Positions 8,867 to 17,579 of a stretch of DNA of 64,000 nt are shown piece after piece. Every line of letters begins with the position of its first letter. The stretch's first letter is position 1. Location: assembly GCF_021655555.1 (NCBI RefSeq), contig NZ_AP023086.1, forward strand, positions 5,052,685-5,116,684. Reading direction: 5' to 3'. Below the pieces are notes generated by a model, which did no database searches, was not told where the DNA came from, and was given only the letters and a program-made list of their open reading frames with translations. This DNA comes from Marinagarivorans cellulosilyticus. Lineage in GTDB: Bacteria; Pseudomonadota; Gammaproteobacteria; Pseudomonadales; Cellvibrionaceae. The position numbers and the translations under genes were made by a program.

Positions 8867-9781
8867 TTACTGAAAGAAATTGATTTTGAATTCTTTCATT
8901 CTGCGCTCTTGATATTCCAGCCAATCAGTATCGCTAAGGTGGCTTAAGCTGGTGTTGCGCTCAATGTCTAATGTCTGTCGAAATGCTTGCAAAGCGCTTT
9001 GATAATTTAGCGCCTGCGCTTGCTGCGCCTGGCGGCGAACTAAACGCTGTTTTTCTTTTTGCGCAGGTGCTGCAGCCAAATATTTCTCTGCAAGATTTAT
9101 TGCTAAAGTCGAATTCGATTGCAGCTCTTGGCTAAAAAAACGTTTAGCCGCGCCATAAGCATCTACGCTATTGTTTTCCGGCTGCTCTTCAAGCCAGGCA
9201 TCGAAAACTTGAAGTTTGCCAGCAACAGATAGTCCCTGGCTTTCACGCCTTAGCGAATCGAGCTGTAAACTTTTATCGTAAAAGGCCAGCTCTTCAAAAA
9301 AAATCTCCTTCGCTAAATCACCCCAAACACTGTCATAAACCGATTTCACCACCGCAATTTTTTGCTCTAAGGGTTGGCCTAAAGCATACAGCTCGTATTC
9401 TAGGGTTTCATTAAACGCTTGCCGCTTTGCGGGGTACTCTTTTATTAGGCGGTAACGCTCGGACTCCAGCTGGGGCTCTATTCGCCTTAGCTGCTCTTGG
9501 CAATTATTCTTTATCTGGCACTTTTTCCAAAAAGCTTCGATAAAAGCAATAATCTTGGTATTTGGAATATGATGAATATCTACTAATAAATTATCAATAG
9601 GTGTCTCTACACTGGAACTTGCGAATGCTGGTACGTTTAGGGCCGGCATATGCTCTACCACTGGGGCCGAAGTAATCGCGACTGGGCTAATATTTTTCTT
9701 TTGAATCGTATAGAAAAAAACAATACCCGCACAAGCGGTGATTATCAGTAGGCTAAATATAACGGGCTTTTTTTGCATCAT
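8867..9781 (-). CDS. membrane-anchored helical protein, possible partner of the upstream phosphodiesterase
   Basis: 304 residues. It has one N-terminal membrane anchor (about 6-25, IFSLLIITACAGIVFFYTI), a short spacer, then an almost wholly helical periplasmic body rich in Glu, Arg and Gln. The start overlaps the stop of the upstream phosphodiesterase gene (ATGA), so both are translationally coupled. Anchor plus helical body, encoded just after a secreted lipid-hydrolase-like enzyme, resembles lipase-specific foldases (Lif). I do not see the RxxFDY motif that defines Lif, so this is architectural analogy only. A pair CQIKNNC lies at about 89-95. Confidence 0.6.
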   Translation of the reverse strand: MMQKKPVIFSLLIITACAGIVFFYTIQKKNISPVAITSAPVVEHMPALNVPAFASSSVETPIDNLLVDIHHIPNTKIIAFIEAFWKKCQIKNNCQEQLRRIEPQLESERYRLIKEYPAKRQAFNETLEYELYALGQPLEQKIAVVKSVYDSVWGDLAKEIFFEELAFYDKSLQLDSLRRESQGLSVAGKLQVFDAWLEEQPENNSVDAYGAAKRFFSQELQSNSTLAINLAEKYLAAAPAQKEKQRLVRRQAQQAQALNYQSALQAFRQTLDIERNTSLSHLSDTDWLEYQERRMKEFKINFFQ

Positions 9782-11130
9782 TCAATAAAAGCTTCTACGG
9801 GAAAGTGATCCGATAAATCCCATAAATTCCATAGCGCAGGTGAGGTACTGCGCGGAATGCGCACATTATTAACTAACGAACTTGATGCACCATACTGCTC
9901 ACTGACTAACACATAATCGAGGTATTCAATATGGTCCCCGCCAGACCCAAATGCAGAGCCATGCACATTAATAAACGGGTCAAAAGTAGCTTTAGAATAC
10001 CCAGTATATTCTGGCTCGGCGGCCTCTAAGGTTGCTAGCATTTGCTGGTAATCCTCAGGGAATAGCCATTTATTGACATTAAAATCACCACCATAAATTA
10101 CCGTCTCGTTTTTAGGTATTTCCATAGCTTCGGTAAAATCACGCATTTGCTGGAACTGATTCTGCCGATATAAGCGTGCAATATCACTATCAAAAGAAGC
10201 CGTATGAGCAGAAAAAATATGGTAAGAGCGGCCATTTTTTATCACCTCCATGTAATTAATGCCTTTGTCTGCTAGGCAATCGTTACCGGCACAATCTGGA
10301 AAATATGCCTGTGCCTGCCGCACAATAGGGTAACGGCTTAACAAAATGACACCGCCATTAAATAGATTAGGGTTTGGGCTATTCAACATGTTGGAAACAT
10401 AGGTATAACCGAACTCCTCCTCTAATGTATTGACCAAATTTTCGTATTCGTTGGAAAAAGCCTCCTGCAATAATAAAACATCGTATTGCTGTAAATACGG
10501 CGGCATAGCCTGCAAACGCACTTTAATTTCGTCAGATATAAAAGGAAGGGCCCATATATTATAACTAAGCACCGAAAGCTTATCTGCTGATGGATCCAGC
10601 TTTGCTGGCGAATAAGCCTGGGTATAAACGTAATGAATATCCTCGTAAAGGCCTTTGTTTTTAGCTTTAAAAGCAAGCTCAGCCGTTAATCCATTAGCTT
10701 GTTTAAGTTCGATGCGATAAATGTTTTGATCGGTTTGTAAAGGTAGCGGAGCACTATCAACCAAAGCGCTAAAACTTAACGAGGAGCCAGTCTGTAAAGA
10801 TATAATTTTTTGCTGCAATTCAACATTAATATGCTCGCCTTCGACGTGTGTCGAAAACAAGAACTCTTGCCCCGCTACGGAGTAATCTTGGCGATTAATG
10901 CGAAGAATAAGCTGCGTACTATAAGGTGGAATGCTTTTTTCCTGCACGGTATATTGTTGGCTTTGCTGCAATAATGCATCACCACTTTGTTGTACCTGAA
11001 CATTTAGTGTTTGATGGGTATTATTAACAAAAAAGATATCGCTATAAGGGGAGTTATCTGGCGCATCGCCCACACAAGAGGTAAGCAAAAAACACATCAC
11101 TAATACAGCCCAAGAATAACGAGTAATCAT
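9778..11130 (-). CDS. exported endonuclease/exonuclease/phosphatase-fold enzyme, neutral sphingomyelinase / phospholipase C type
   Basis: 450 residues from the ATG at 11130; a GTG four codons earlier is possible. The signal sequence ends in a lipobox (CFLLTSC), so this is probably a lipoprotein. Residues about 20-180 form a beta-rich domain of unknown type. From about 185 comes the EEP metal-dependent phosphodiesterase fold: LSYNIW, the metal-binding LLQEAF, HIFSAHT, the active-site GGDFNVN and the C-terminal SDHFPVEA. GGDHIEYLDYV is also typical of bacterial sphingomyelinases. Expected reaction: hydrolysis of sphingomyelin or a related phospholipid at the cell surface; the substrate cannot be read from sequence. 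Coupled to the downstream helical protein by a 4-base overlap. Confidence 0.82.
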   Translation of the reverse strand: MITRYSWAVLVMCFLLTSCVGDAPDNSPYSDIFFVNNTHQTLNVQVQQSGDALLQQSQQYTVQEKSIPPYSTQLILRINRQDYSVAGQEFLFSTHVEGEHINVELQQKIISLQTGSSLSFSALVDSAPLPLQTDQNIYRIELKQANGLTAELAFKAKNKGLYEDIHYVYTQAYSPAKLDPSADKLSVLSYNIWALPFISDEIKVRLQAMPPYLQQYDVLLLQEAFSNEYENLVNTLEEEFGYTYVSNMLNSPNPNLFNGGVILLSRYPIVRQAQAYFPDCAGNDCLADKGINYMEVIKNGRSYHIFSAHTASFDSDIARLYRQNQFQQMRDFTEAMEIPKNETVIYGGDFNVNKWLFPEDYQQMLATLEAAEPEYTGYSKATFDPFINVHGSAFGSGGDHIEYLDYVLVSEQYGASSSLVNNVRIPRSTSPALWNLWDLSDHFPVEAFIE

Positions 11131-11566
11131 GCAAAAAATCACTTAAAGTAAAACCAACAGCGCATACGATGCCGCACCAAAAATGAACAGCTCCTCAAAA
11201 AATGAGAGTAAGCAACCGCAAAACGATAGCATAAGTTGCGTTTATAGGTGTGGGTTTTACTCGTTTTACCATGCCAGTTCACAGAGTCGCCACTTTTGCT
11301 ATTAGCGCAACGAATGTTCTACACAATTGGGAAGATGAATAGACTAAAAGCTCATTTTATGACATAAAGCCCGCCTTTCATTAACCAATAGCCGCGAATG
11401 CACGCTATCACCCTGCAGTGCCGATAATCCGGTTTTAATAGCCAACAGGGGTTCAATAGCTTGATGCTGGCCAATCCTATGAATGGCGATTAGCTGGTGA
11501 TCTCCCCGAATTAGGCTTCACCATCCAGTGTATCAATTGCACAACCACACCAAAGTAGTAGTGAGT
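11131..11566. other. intergenic region between divergent genes
   Basis: 436 bases between the phosphodiesterase operon (leftward) and the NTF2-like lipoprotein gene (rightward). It must hold the promoters of both. I see no clear palindrome, RNA or coding remnant. Confidence 0.4.
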
Positions 11567-12055
11567 ATGTTTTTTAGAGTTACCTTAAGCGCATTGATTC
11601 TCTTTTTCCTTGCGGGCTGCCAAGAAGATAAAAACACGATTAAAAAAAGCACGGTACTAAAGCTTTTTTCGGAAATTAAAGAGCTGTACCTTACCGGTAA
11701 CGTCGACGCGATGATGGACCACTATACCGACGACATAATAGTGGTTGCCAATATGACGCGAGAAACATCCATTAAAGGTGTCAAAACCAATATTTCATTA
11801 AAGTTCTCAAAGGAAAAATACAAAGCCTTAATTGAAAGCGTTGCCGCGAAAGCCAGCGGTCACACTTATACAATTAGCAATTTGACTATTACGACAGAAA
11901 AAGGCTTGAATAGAGCATTTGCATCTTATGATGCAAGCGAAAATATGTCGTTAGACGATGAAATAATAGAAACAAAAAGCTTTGTAGAGATATCACTGAT
12001 CAAAGCAAAAAGCGGGAAGCTATTAATTTCTGGCATGACAGTTACCGAAGTTTAG
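11567..12055 (+). CDS. NTF2/SnoaL-like lipoprotein
   Basis: 162 residues from the ATG at 11567, chosen because it opens directly into a signal peptide with a lipobox (FFLAGC). The mature part fits the NTF2-like/DUF4440 cone fold: helix, then the typical ELYLTGNVDAMMDHYTDDI, then alternating strands to the C terminus. Such proteins bind small ligands or have lost catalysis; no active-site signature is evident. Monocistronic, with a hairpin after the stop. Function unknown. Confidence 0.75.
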   Translation: MFFRVTLSALILFFLAGCQEDKNTIKKSTVLKLFSEIKELYLTGNVDAMMDHYTDDIIVVANMTRETSIKGVKTNISLKFSKEKYKALIESVAAKASGHTYTISNLTITTEKGLNRAFASYDASENMSLDDEIIETKSFVEISLIKAKSGKLLISGMTVTEV

Positions 12056-12074
12056 GTACCGCACCTTAAGTGAC

Positions 12075-12102
12075 GCACTTTAAAATGCATTTATTAAAGT
12101 GC
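12075..12102 (+). terminator. hairpin after the NTF2-like gene
   Basis: Stem GCACTTTAA (12075-12083) / TTAAAGTGC (12094-12102), loop 10 nt, followed by CCATTTTC. It lies 20 bases after the stop, so it is a plausible but weak intrinsic terminator. Confidence 0.45.
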
Positions 12103-12283
12103 CCATTTTCACAACGTCCTACCCCGCAACAACAGCTCTGGCGCTCAGCCAGGCCGGTATAACCATTCAAACCGCATTATAAAACGACCTGCCTCACACT
12201 TTTCTGACATTCATACATCTAAATATTCAATGTCGACGTAACTGCAACAGACTTTTAAATCATTATTTATAAGGCTAGTTGCA

Positions 12284-13471
12284 ATGACTATTCCAATTCA
12301 CTTCAAGTATTTTCTGCTCTGTTTACTGACCTTGGGGCTTTTAGGCTGTGGCGGCGAAGACAAAGACCAAGCATTACAAAGAGCCTATCAATCACAAGCG
12401 GTGAATTACACGGTTTTAGAAATACTCGAAAATGATGCACAGTTCAGCACACTTGTTGCCGCGCTCAAGGCTACCAACCTAGATGTTGCGCTCGCCCAGA
12501 GCGGCCGGAAAACTCTGTTTGCTCCCACCAATAGCGCATTCAGCGCACTCGGTGAAAATACCGTTAACGCTCTGTTACAAGATCCAGAGACGCTTAAGAA
12601 TATTTTGCTCTACCACCTATTACCAGAATCTGAAGTGAATGCTTTTAGGGCTTTAAAAGCCGCAGGCACAACACTTGCCAGCGGCAACGGTATTCTATTA
12701 AGCGTGAACCGCTCAGATCAGCGTCTATTCATAAATGGTGTCGAAGTGACAGATGCAGACAATAAAGCAACTAATGGTGTGCTCCACGGTATTAATAAGG
12801 TTTTACTTCCACCCGAGCGTCGCAGTGTAGAGGAAGTTAAAAATGATATTTTAATGCTGGCGGAATCGTATAAAGGCATTGAAGACACTGACTTCACATT
12901 GGCCGCTAGCTTCGAGCCGCTCCTAGCCGAGCTACTCACATTGGCGCCACAAGTACCTGTTGCGCAGCGCATTGGGCTAGTAGCCCAACCTTGGAAGCAA
13001 GTATGGGGGCCTTACGATTACAACAGTGGCCAACAAGGTGTAAACCCAGACATATCACCCGACGAAATTTTTCAAGTGATTTTTGAGGACGGCTATTACT
13101 ACAATGTAACCCCGCTTACCAATGCCGAAACCGGTGAGGAACAAATTGGTATGCTCAGGGGACAATTTGCTTTCGATAGCAAAAATGATCAATGTTTAAA
13201 CGTGCAATTCACGCAATTCCCAGGCTTATCGTCAAGGCCCGCAGATCTCAACTTGTGGCAACTGCCCGAACTGCAAGAGGCAGGGATTATTGCAATGCAG
13301 ACGGGGCTTGAATCTGTAGAAATAGTCCCCGACTTTGTTGTAAGGCTTTTTTTCGGTGGCGGCACATTATGCGAAGTTTACACCGATGAGACGATGCGTA
13401 TCTCTATTAGCACCGAAGATGACAACCCGTACTTTACAAAGCTATATGTTTTAACAAAAGTCGAAAACTAA
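12284..13471 (+). CDS. FAS1 (fasciclin) domain lipoprotein with unknown C-terminal domain
   Basis: 395 residues. Signal peptide with lipobox (LGLLGC) at about 18-23. One FAS1 domain spans about 40-175: H1 block TLFAPTNSAFSAL and H2 block NGVLHGINKVLLPP, both canonical. Residues about 180-395 have no family I can name; they include a Trp/Tyr-rich stretch (WKQVWGPYDYNSG) and two widely spaced cysteines (QCLNVQF, GTLCEVY) that could form a disulphide. FAS1 domains mediate adhesion at cell surfaces. A second, four-domain FAS1 lipoprotein is encoded at about 28.3 kb. ATG start; followed by a strong hairpin. Confidence 0.85.
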   Translation: MTIPIHFKYFLLCLLTLGLLGCGGEDKDQALQRAYQSQAVNYTVLEILENDAQFSTLVAALKATNLDVALAQSGRKTLFAPTNSAFSALGENTVNALLQDPETLKNILLYHLLPESEVNAFRALKAAGTTLASGNGILLSVNRSDQRLFINGVEVTDADNKATNGVLHGINKVLLPPERRSVEEVKNDILMLAESYKGIEDTDFTLAASFEPLLAELLTLAPQVPVAQRIGLVAQPWKQVWGPYDYNSGQQGVNPDISPDEIFQVIFEDGYYYNVTPLTNAETGEEQIGMLRGQFAFDSKNDQCLNVQFTQFPGLSSRPADLNLWQLPELQEAGIIAMQTGLESVEIVPDFVVRLFFGGGTLCEVYTDETMRISISTEDDNPYFTKLYVLTKVEN

Positions 13472-13499
13472 ACCCAACTTAATACTTTGAAAATACATT

Positions 13500-13527
13500 G
13501 CCTCATAGCTCACCTTAGCTATGAGGC
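13500..13527. terminator. bidirectional terminator hairpin between convergent genes
   Basis: Perfect 11-bp stem GCCTCATAGCT (13500-13510) / AGCTATGAGGC (13517-13527) with a 6-nt loop, between the stop of the FAS1 gene (13471) and the stop of the convergent small gene (13540). A T-rich stretch follows a few bases later on the + side. Confidence 0.65.
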
Positions 13528-13539
13528 GTAGCTGTTTTA

Positions 13540-13851
13540 TTAGTGCCTAATGCCAATATCCGGCGAACGGATAATATCGCCTTCGCTGGTCAGCACGGCA
13601 AATTCACCTTTTTTGTCGTGTTTAATCACGGGAATAATATTGTTTAAGTCACTACGCCGTACAAATGCCAGCTCCCAGCCAAAGTATTCCATAGTTTGAA
13701 GTGCATCAAGTTGCGGCGTATTAAGATAGAGGTCGATACTCTCGGGAATTGGCTCCATGCCTTTCCTGCGCTCTACGTATTCAACCAAAGGCGCAAAGCC
13801 GTTATTCAATGTGTGCTGGGGGGCAGTTTCAACCGTTGGACTATCTAACAT
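13540..13851 (-). CDS. conserved hypothetical small protein
   Basis: 103 residues, no signal peptide, soluble and mixed alpha/beta (LQTMEYFGWELAFVRRSD, then VLTSEGDIIRSPDIGIRH). I recognise the general look of a small conserved gammaproteobacterial protein but no named family. A good ribosome-binding sequence (AAAGGAG, reading leftward just upstream of 13851) and a shared terminator support a real gene. Divergent from the RND operon with a 417-base control region between. Confidence 0.6.
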   Translation of the reverse strand: MLDSPTVETAPQHTLNNGFAPLVEYVERRKGMEPIPESIDLYLNTPQLDALQTMEYFGWELAFVRRSDLNNIIPVIKHDKKGEFAVLTSEGDIIRSPDIGIRH

Positions 13852-14187
13852 AAGTGACTCCTTTTACGAGCGTTTGCGACAAACTCTCATATCAATATTG
13901 TCGCTATGACTATCTTTGTCAAAAAGCATTTTTGCATAGCGAAAGACTGTGTAATTTCCTTTATTGATAACACTCACCGCTTCACTCGTTATACATTTAA
14001 TAATAAATGCATTAACCTTGTGAACGCTGGGTCGTATTGATCAGTATCCATTCTTACATATATTACCTGTAAGAAAGGTGAATGCGTCGAGCTTCTGGCA
14101 ATTTCACTATTTAAGCCTAGGCTATTAACACCTCGTTATAGATAACATCTTGATATATAGCACTCTTATGATTATTCAAATTTCTTG

Positions 14188-14239
14188 TTGACAGACCAGT
14201 TGGTCTGTCATGTAATTGCACCCGACCAACTAGTCTGTT
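14188..14239 (+). promoter_or_regulatory. promoter with embedded TetR-type operator(s)
   Basis: A near-consensus promoter, TTGACA (14188-14193), 17-bp spacer, TGTAAT (14211-14216), whose spacer is filled by the 20-bp dyad GACAGACCAGTTGGTCTGTC (14190-14209): 9-bp arms around a 2-bp centre. A second, imperfect copy GACCAACTAGTCTGTT lies at 14224-14239 near the expected transcript start. A repressor bound here would occlude RNA polymerase. The TetR protein encoded at 17580 in the same cluster is the obvious candidate, giving autoregulation if the genes are co-transcribed. The remainder of the gap 13852-14268 shows nothing else. Confidence 0.8.
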
Positions 14240-14268
14240 TACGTTTACCTCAGCACAAGGAGCCCCCT

Positions 14269-16647
14269 GTGGAACAGAGTTTTGTAACCCGTTATGCCGA
14301 AGCCGTAATCCGTTTTCGGTGGTTAATTCTGCTTGCTAGCCTTGCCATTATTTTTGTCGCTGCAAGCGGCGGTAAAAACCTTGCGTTTACCGATGATTAC
14401 CGCGCTTTCTTCGCCAAGGAGAACCCCCAGCTCGCCGCTTTCGAAGAAATGCAAAATACTTACGATAAATCCGACAATGTGCTCTTTGTGGTCACCCCCA
14501 AAGATGGCAATGTTTTCACCCCTAAAACGCTAGCGAGTATTCAGTGGTTAACAGAGCAAGCGTGGCAAACGCCTTACTCGACCCGAGTAGACTCCATCAC
14601 CAATTTCCAGCATACCGAGGCCATCGAAGACGACCTCAATGTGGCTGACTTGGTTCTTAATACCGATACTCTTGCGCCTGCAGACTTACAAACTATCAAA
14701 GACATTGCGGTTAACGAGCCGCTATTGATTCAGCGCTTAATAGACGATACCGGTACGGTTACCGGTGTGAATGTCACCTTACAGCTGCCAGGTAAAGAAC
14801 TGACTGAAGTACCAGAAGCGGCCGCTTTTGTGCGCGATTTAGCCGAGCAGCTCAAAGCCCGTGATAGCAATTTAGAAGTGCGCTTAAGCGGTATTGTGAT
14901 GATGAACGCATCATTCGCCGAAGCCGCTCAAAACGATATGGCCACGCTGGTACCACTGATGTTTTTGGTGGTGATTATTGTGCTTGGCTTTTTGCTACGC
15001 AGCGTTAGCGCCACTGTGGGCACGGTGTTTATTATTATGTTATCCATTGCTGGCGCCATGGGTATTTTTGGTTGGATGGGGTTAAAACTCACACCGCCCA
15101 CAGCTTCTGCACCAACCATCATATTAACCATGGCCGTTGCCGATGCCGTGCATTTATTGGTTACCTTTTTATGGGGTATGCGCAGTGGAGGCTTAAATAA
15201 ACAACAAGCTATGGTTGAAAGCCTGCGCGTAAACATGATGCCCATTTTCCTTACCTCGGTAACCACCGCGCTTGGCTTTTTAAGCATGAACTTTTCTGAA
15301 GTACCGCCACTTGCGCACTTGGGTAATATTGTGGCGCTGGGCGTTATGCTGGCGTTTATTCTCAGCGTCACGTTTTTGCCGGCACTTATTGCGGTATTAC
15401 CCGTAAAAGTGAAGCCCCAAGCCCTTAACCAAAGCTATGGCACCAGCCTGGGTAAATTAGGCGCCTTGGTTATTCATCGCCGCAAACCCTTGCTGTGGGG
15501 CATGCTGGCTATTAGTGTAATGTTTACCGCTTTTGTGCCTAAAAACGAAATCAACGACGAATTCGTTAAATATTTTGACGAAAGCGTGCCCTTCCGCCTA
15601 GATACCGATTACGCATCCGAGCACTTAGTCAGCCCTTACACCATTGAGTATTCGTTTAAATCTGGCGAGGCCGGTGGCATAGCTGAGCCACAATACTTGA
15701 ATAAAGTAGAGGCGTTTTCTAAGCATTTAGAAAGCTACCCCGAAGTGAGCCATGTCTTCACCCTTACAGATACCATGAAGCGGCTCAATAAAAACATGCA
15801 CGGCGACGACCCAGCTTATTACAAGCTACCTGATTCGCGGGAACTCGCCGCACAGTATTTATTACTGTACGAAATGTCACTGCCTTATGGCCTCGATTTA
15901 AACAACCAAATCGATGTGGATAAATCGGCTACGCGTATCACCATGTCAACGGTAAGCCTTAGCAGTAACCAGGTTATCGAACTAGAAAAATCCATTAACC
16001 AATGGCTTGCGCAAAACGCTTCTGAATATAGCGTTGATGCCGCTAGCCCTAACTTAATGTTTGCTCACATTGGCGTGCGCAATGCACACAGTTTACTTGG
16101 CGGCACGACCATCGCTTTAATTCTGATCTCATTCATTTTAATTGCCGCTTTACGGTCGTTCAAAATTGGCGTTATCAGTTTAATTCCCAACTTGGTGCCG
16201 GCCGGTATTGCCTTTGGTATTTGGGGGCTAGTTAACGGCCAAATTGGTATGAGTGTTTCTATTGTGGCCGGTATGACGCTCGGTATTGTTGTTGACGATA
16301 CCGTGCACTTTTTAAGTAAGTACTTACGTGCCCGCCGCGAAAAAGGCTACAGCGCACAAGAGGCTTGCCTATACGCCTTTACCCATGTTGGCCAAGCATT
16401 AGTGGTCACTACCTTAGTGCTGGTTGCCGGTTTTATGGTGCTTGCATTATCGACGTTTAAGCTCAATGCCGACATGGGCATTGTTACCGCGCTTACTATC
16501 GCGGTTGCACTCATTGTGGATTTCCTACTGCTGCCGCCACTACTGATGGCTTTAGATAAAGGTAAACATCGCCAAAGCGCCGCCAGTGGTGCGACGACCA
16601 ACCACAGCGCAGAAAATATCGGCAATATCGAAAATTCCGTCGCCTAA
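14269..16647 (+). CDS. MMPL-family RND transporter
   Basis: 792 residues from a GTG at 14269, chosen because AAGGAG (14257-14262) sits 6 bases upstream and because an upstream ATG in frame would lie inside the promoter/operator. Two RND halves, each with one membrane helix, a large periplasmic loop and a five-helix bundle: first helix about 18-38, bundle about 220-385; second half from about 415, bundle about 615-765. Conserved charged residues are visible (TMAVADAVH; IVVDDTVHFLSKYLRARRE). This subfamily (hydrophobe/lipid exporters, predicted 'RND superfamily') usually accompanies a LolA-like periplasmic protein, as here, and is thought to move lipids or hydrophobic compounds to the outer membrane. 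Substrate unknown. Confidence 0.88.
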   Translation: MEQSFVTRYAEAVIRFRWLILLASLAIIFVAASGGKNLAFTDDYRAFFAKENPQLAAFEEMQNTYDKSDNVLFVVTPKDGNVFTPKTLASIQWLTEQAWQTPYSTRVDSITNFQHTEAIEDDLNVADLVLNTDTLAPADLQTIKDIAVNEPLLIQRLIDDTGTVTGVNVTLQLPGKELTEVPEAAAFVRDLAEQLKARDSNLEVRLSGIVMMNASFAEAAQNDMATLVPLMFLVVIIVLGFLLRSVSATVGTVFIIMLSIAGAMGIFGWMGLKLTPPTASAPTIILTMAVADAVHLLVTFLWGMRSGGLNKQQAMVESLRVNMMPIFLTSVTTALGFLSMNFSEVPPLAHLGNIVALGVMLAFILSVTFLPALIAVLPVKVKPQALNQSYGTSLGKLGALVIHRRKPLLWGMLAISVMFTAFVPKNEINDEFVKYFDESVPFRLDTDYASEHLVSPYTIEYSFKSGEAGGIAEPQYLNKVEAFSKHLESYPEVSHVFTLTDTMKRLNKNMHGDDPAYYKLPDSRELAAQYLLLYEMSLPYGLDLNNQIDVDKSATRITMSTVSLSSNQVIELEKSINQWLAQNASEYSVDAASPNLMFAHIGVRNAHSLLGGTTIALILISFILIAALRSFKIGVISLIPNLVPAGIAFGIWGLVNGQIGMSVSIVAGMTLGIVVDDTVHFLSKYLRARREKGYSAQEACLYAFTHVGQALVVTTLVLVAGFMVLALSTFKLNADMGIVTALTIAVALIVDFLLLPPLLMALDKGKHRQSAASGATTNHSAENIGNIENSVA

Positions 16648-16727
16648 CGCAACCTAAGCCACAACACCATGCCGCACTGTGCGGCATGGGCTCATCGAGC
16701 ACGTTAATATTTAAATATGGAGCCATT

Positions 16728-17537
16728 ATGACCACCCTTTTTACACCCTTAAGCCAACTGGCCACAGCCTGCGCTTTTAGTTTGGGCTTACTCATCGGCA
16801 GCCCGGCTTTAGCCGAAGACAACGCTCAAAAGGGCCTCACAATTGCAGCAGAGGTTCAAACCCGCGATAGCGGTTGGGGCGATAGCCACGCCACCATGGA
16901 AATGACACTCACCAATAAACAAGGGCGCAGCAGCCAGCGCAAGCTGGAAATGCAAACCTTAGAGGTGGAAAACGACGGCGACAAAACCCTCACTATTTTC
17001 CACGAGCCACGCGATGTAAAAGGCACCGCTTTTTTGTCCTTTTCCCACGCACTTGAGGCCGACCAACAGTGGCTGTATTTGCCTGCCCTTAAACGCGTTA
17101 AACGCATTAGCTCGGCCAATAAATCAGGGCCGTTTTTAGGCAGTGAATTCGCATTCGAAGACTTATCCTCACTCGAAATTGAAAAGTACAGCTACGAATA
17201 CCTGCGCGACGATACCTTAGGCGAGTACCCCGTTTTTGTCGTTAAGTATGTGCCGCAATACGAGCACTCTGGCTACCAATACCTAGAGGTGTGGATCGAT
17301 CAAAAAGAATACATTATTCGCAAAACTGAATATTACGACCGCAAAGGCTCGCACCTTAAAACACTGGAATTCAACCAGTACAAACAATATTTAGATAAGT
17401 ATTGGCGCGCCATGGAATACGTGGTGCAAAATCACCAAACCGGCAAGCGCACCCAGCTCGATTGGACAAACTACAGTTTTCAAAACGGAATTGATGACAA
17501 AGACTTTACCCAAAGTGCGCTCAAGCGCGCCCGCTAG
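16728..17537 (+). CDS. LolA-like periplasmic protein (outer membrane lipoprotein-sorting type)
   Basis: 269 residues from the ATG at 16728, preceded by GGAG (16719-16722). The start gives a classical signal peptide (cut after ASPALA-like SPALAED, about residue 29). The mature protein matches the LolA-like family found with MMPL exporters: NDGDKTLTIFHEPRDVKGTAFLSF, RKTEYYDRKGSHLKTLEF and a C-terminal half-barrel of strands. It probably carries the exporter's hydrophobic substrate across the periplasm. It lies 80 bases after the transporter and 42 bases before the TetR gene, consistent with one operon. Confidence 0.85.
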   Translation: MTTLFTPLSQLATACAFSLGLLIGSPALAEDNAQKGLTIAAEVQTRDSGWGDSHATMEMTLTNKQGRSSQRKLEMQTLEVENDGDKTLTIFHEPRDVKGTAFLSFSHALEADQQWLYLPALKRVKRISSANKSGPFLGSEFAFEDLSSLEIEKYSYEYLRDDTLGEYPVFVVKYVPQYEHSGYQYLEVWIDQKEYIIRKTEYYDRKGSHLKTLEFNQYKQYLDKYWRAMEYVVQNHQTGKRTQLDWTNYSFQNGIDDKDFTQSALKRAR

Positions 17538-17579
17538 TACCATTCTGCAAGCCCGTTTTTTGATGTGAGAGATACCAGT

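Noticed and set aside
8867..9781. Naming the helical protein a lipase chaperone (Lif)
   Set aside because: Topology fits but the RxxFDY motif is absent, and the partner is an EEP-fold enzyme rather than a lipase.
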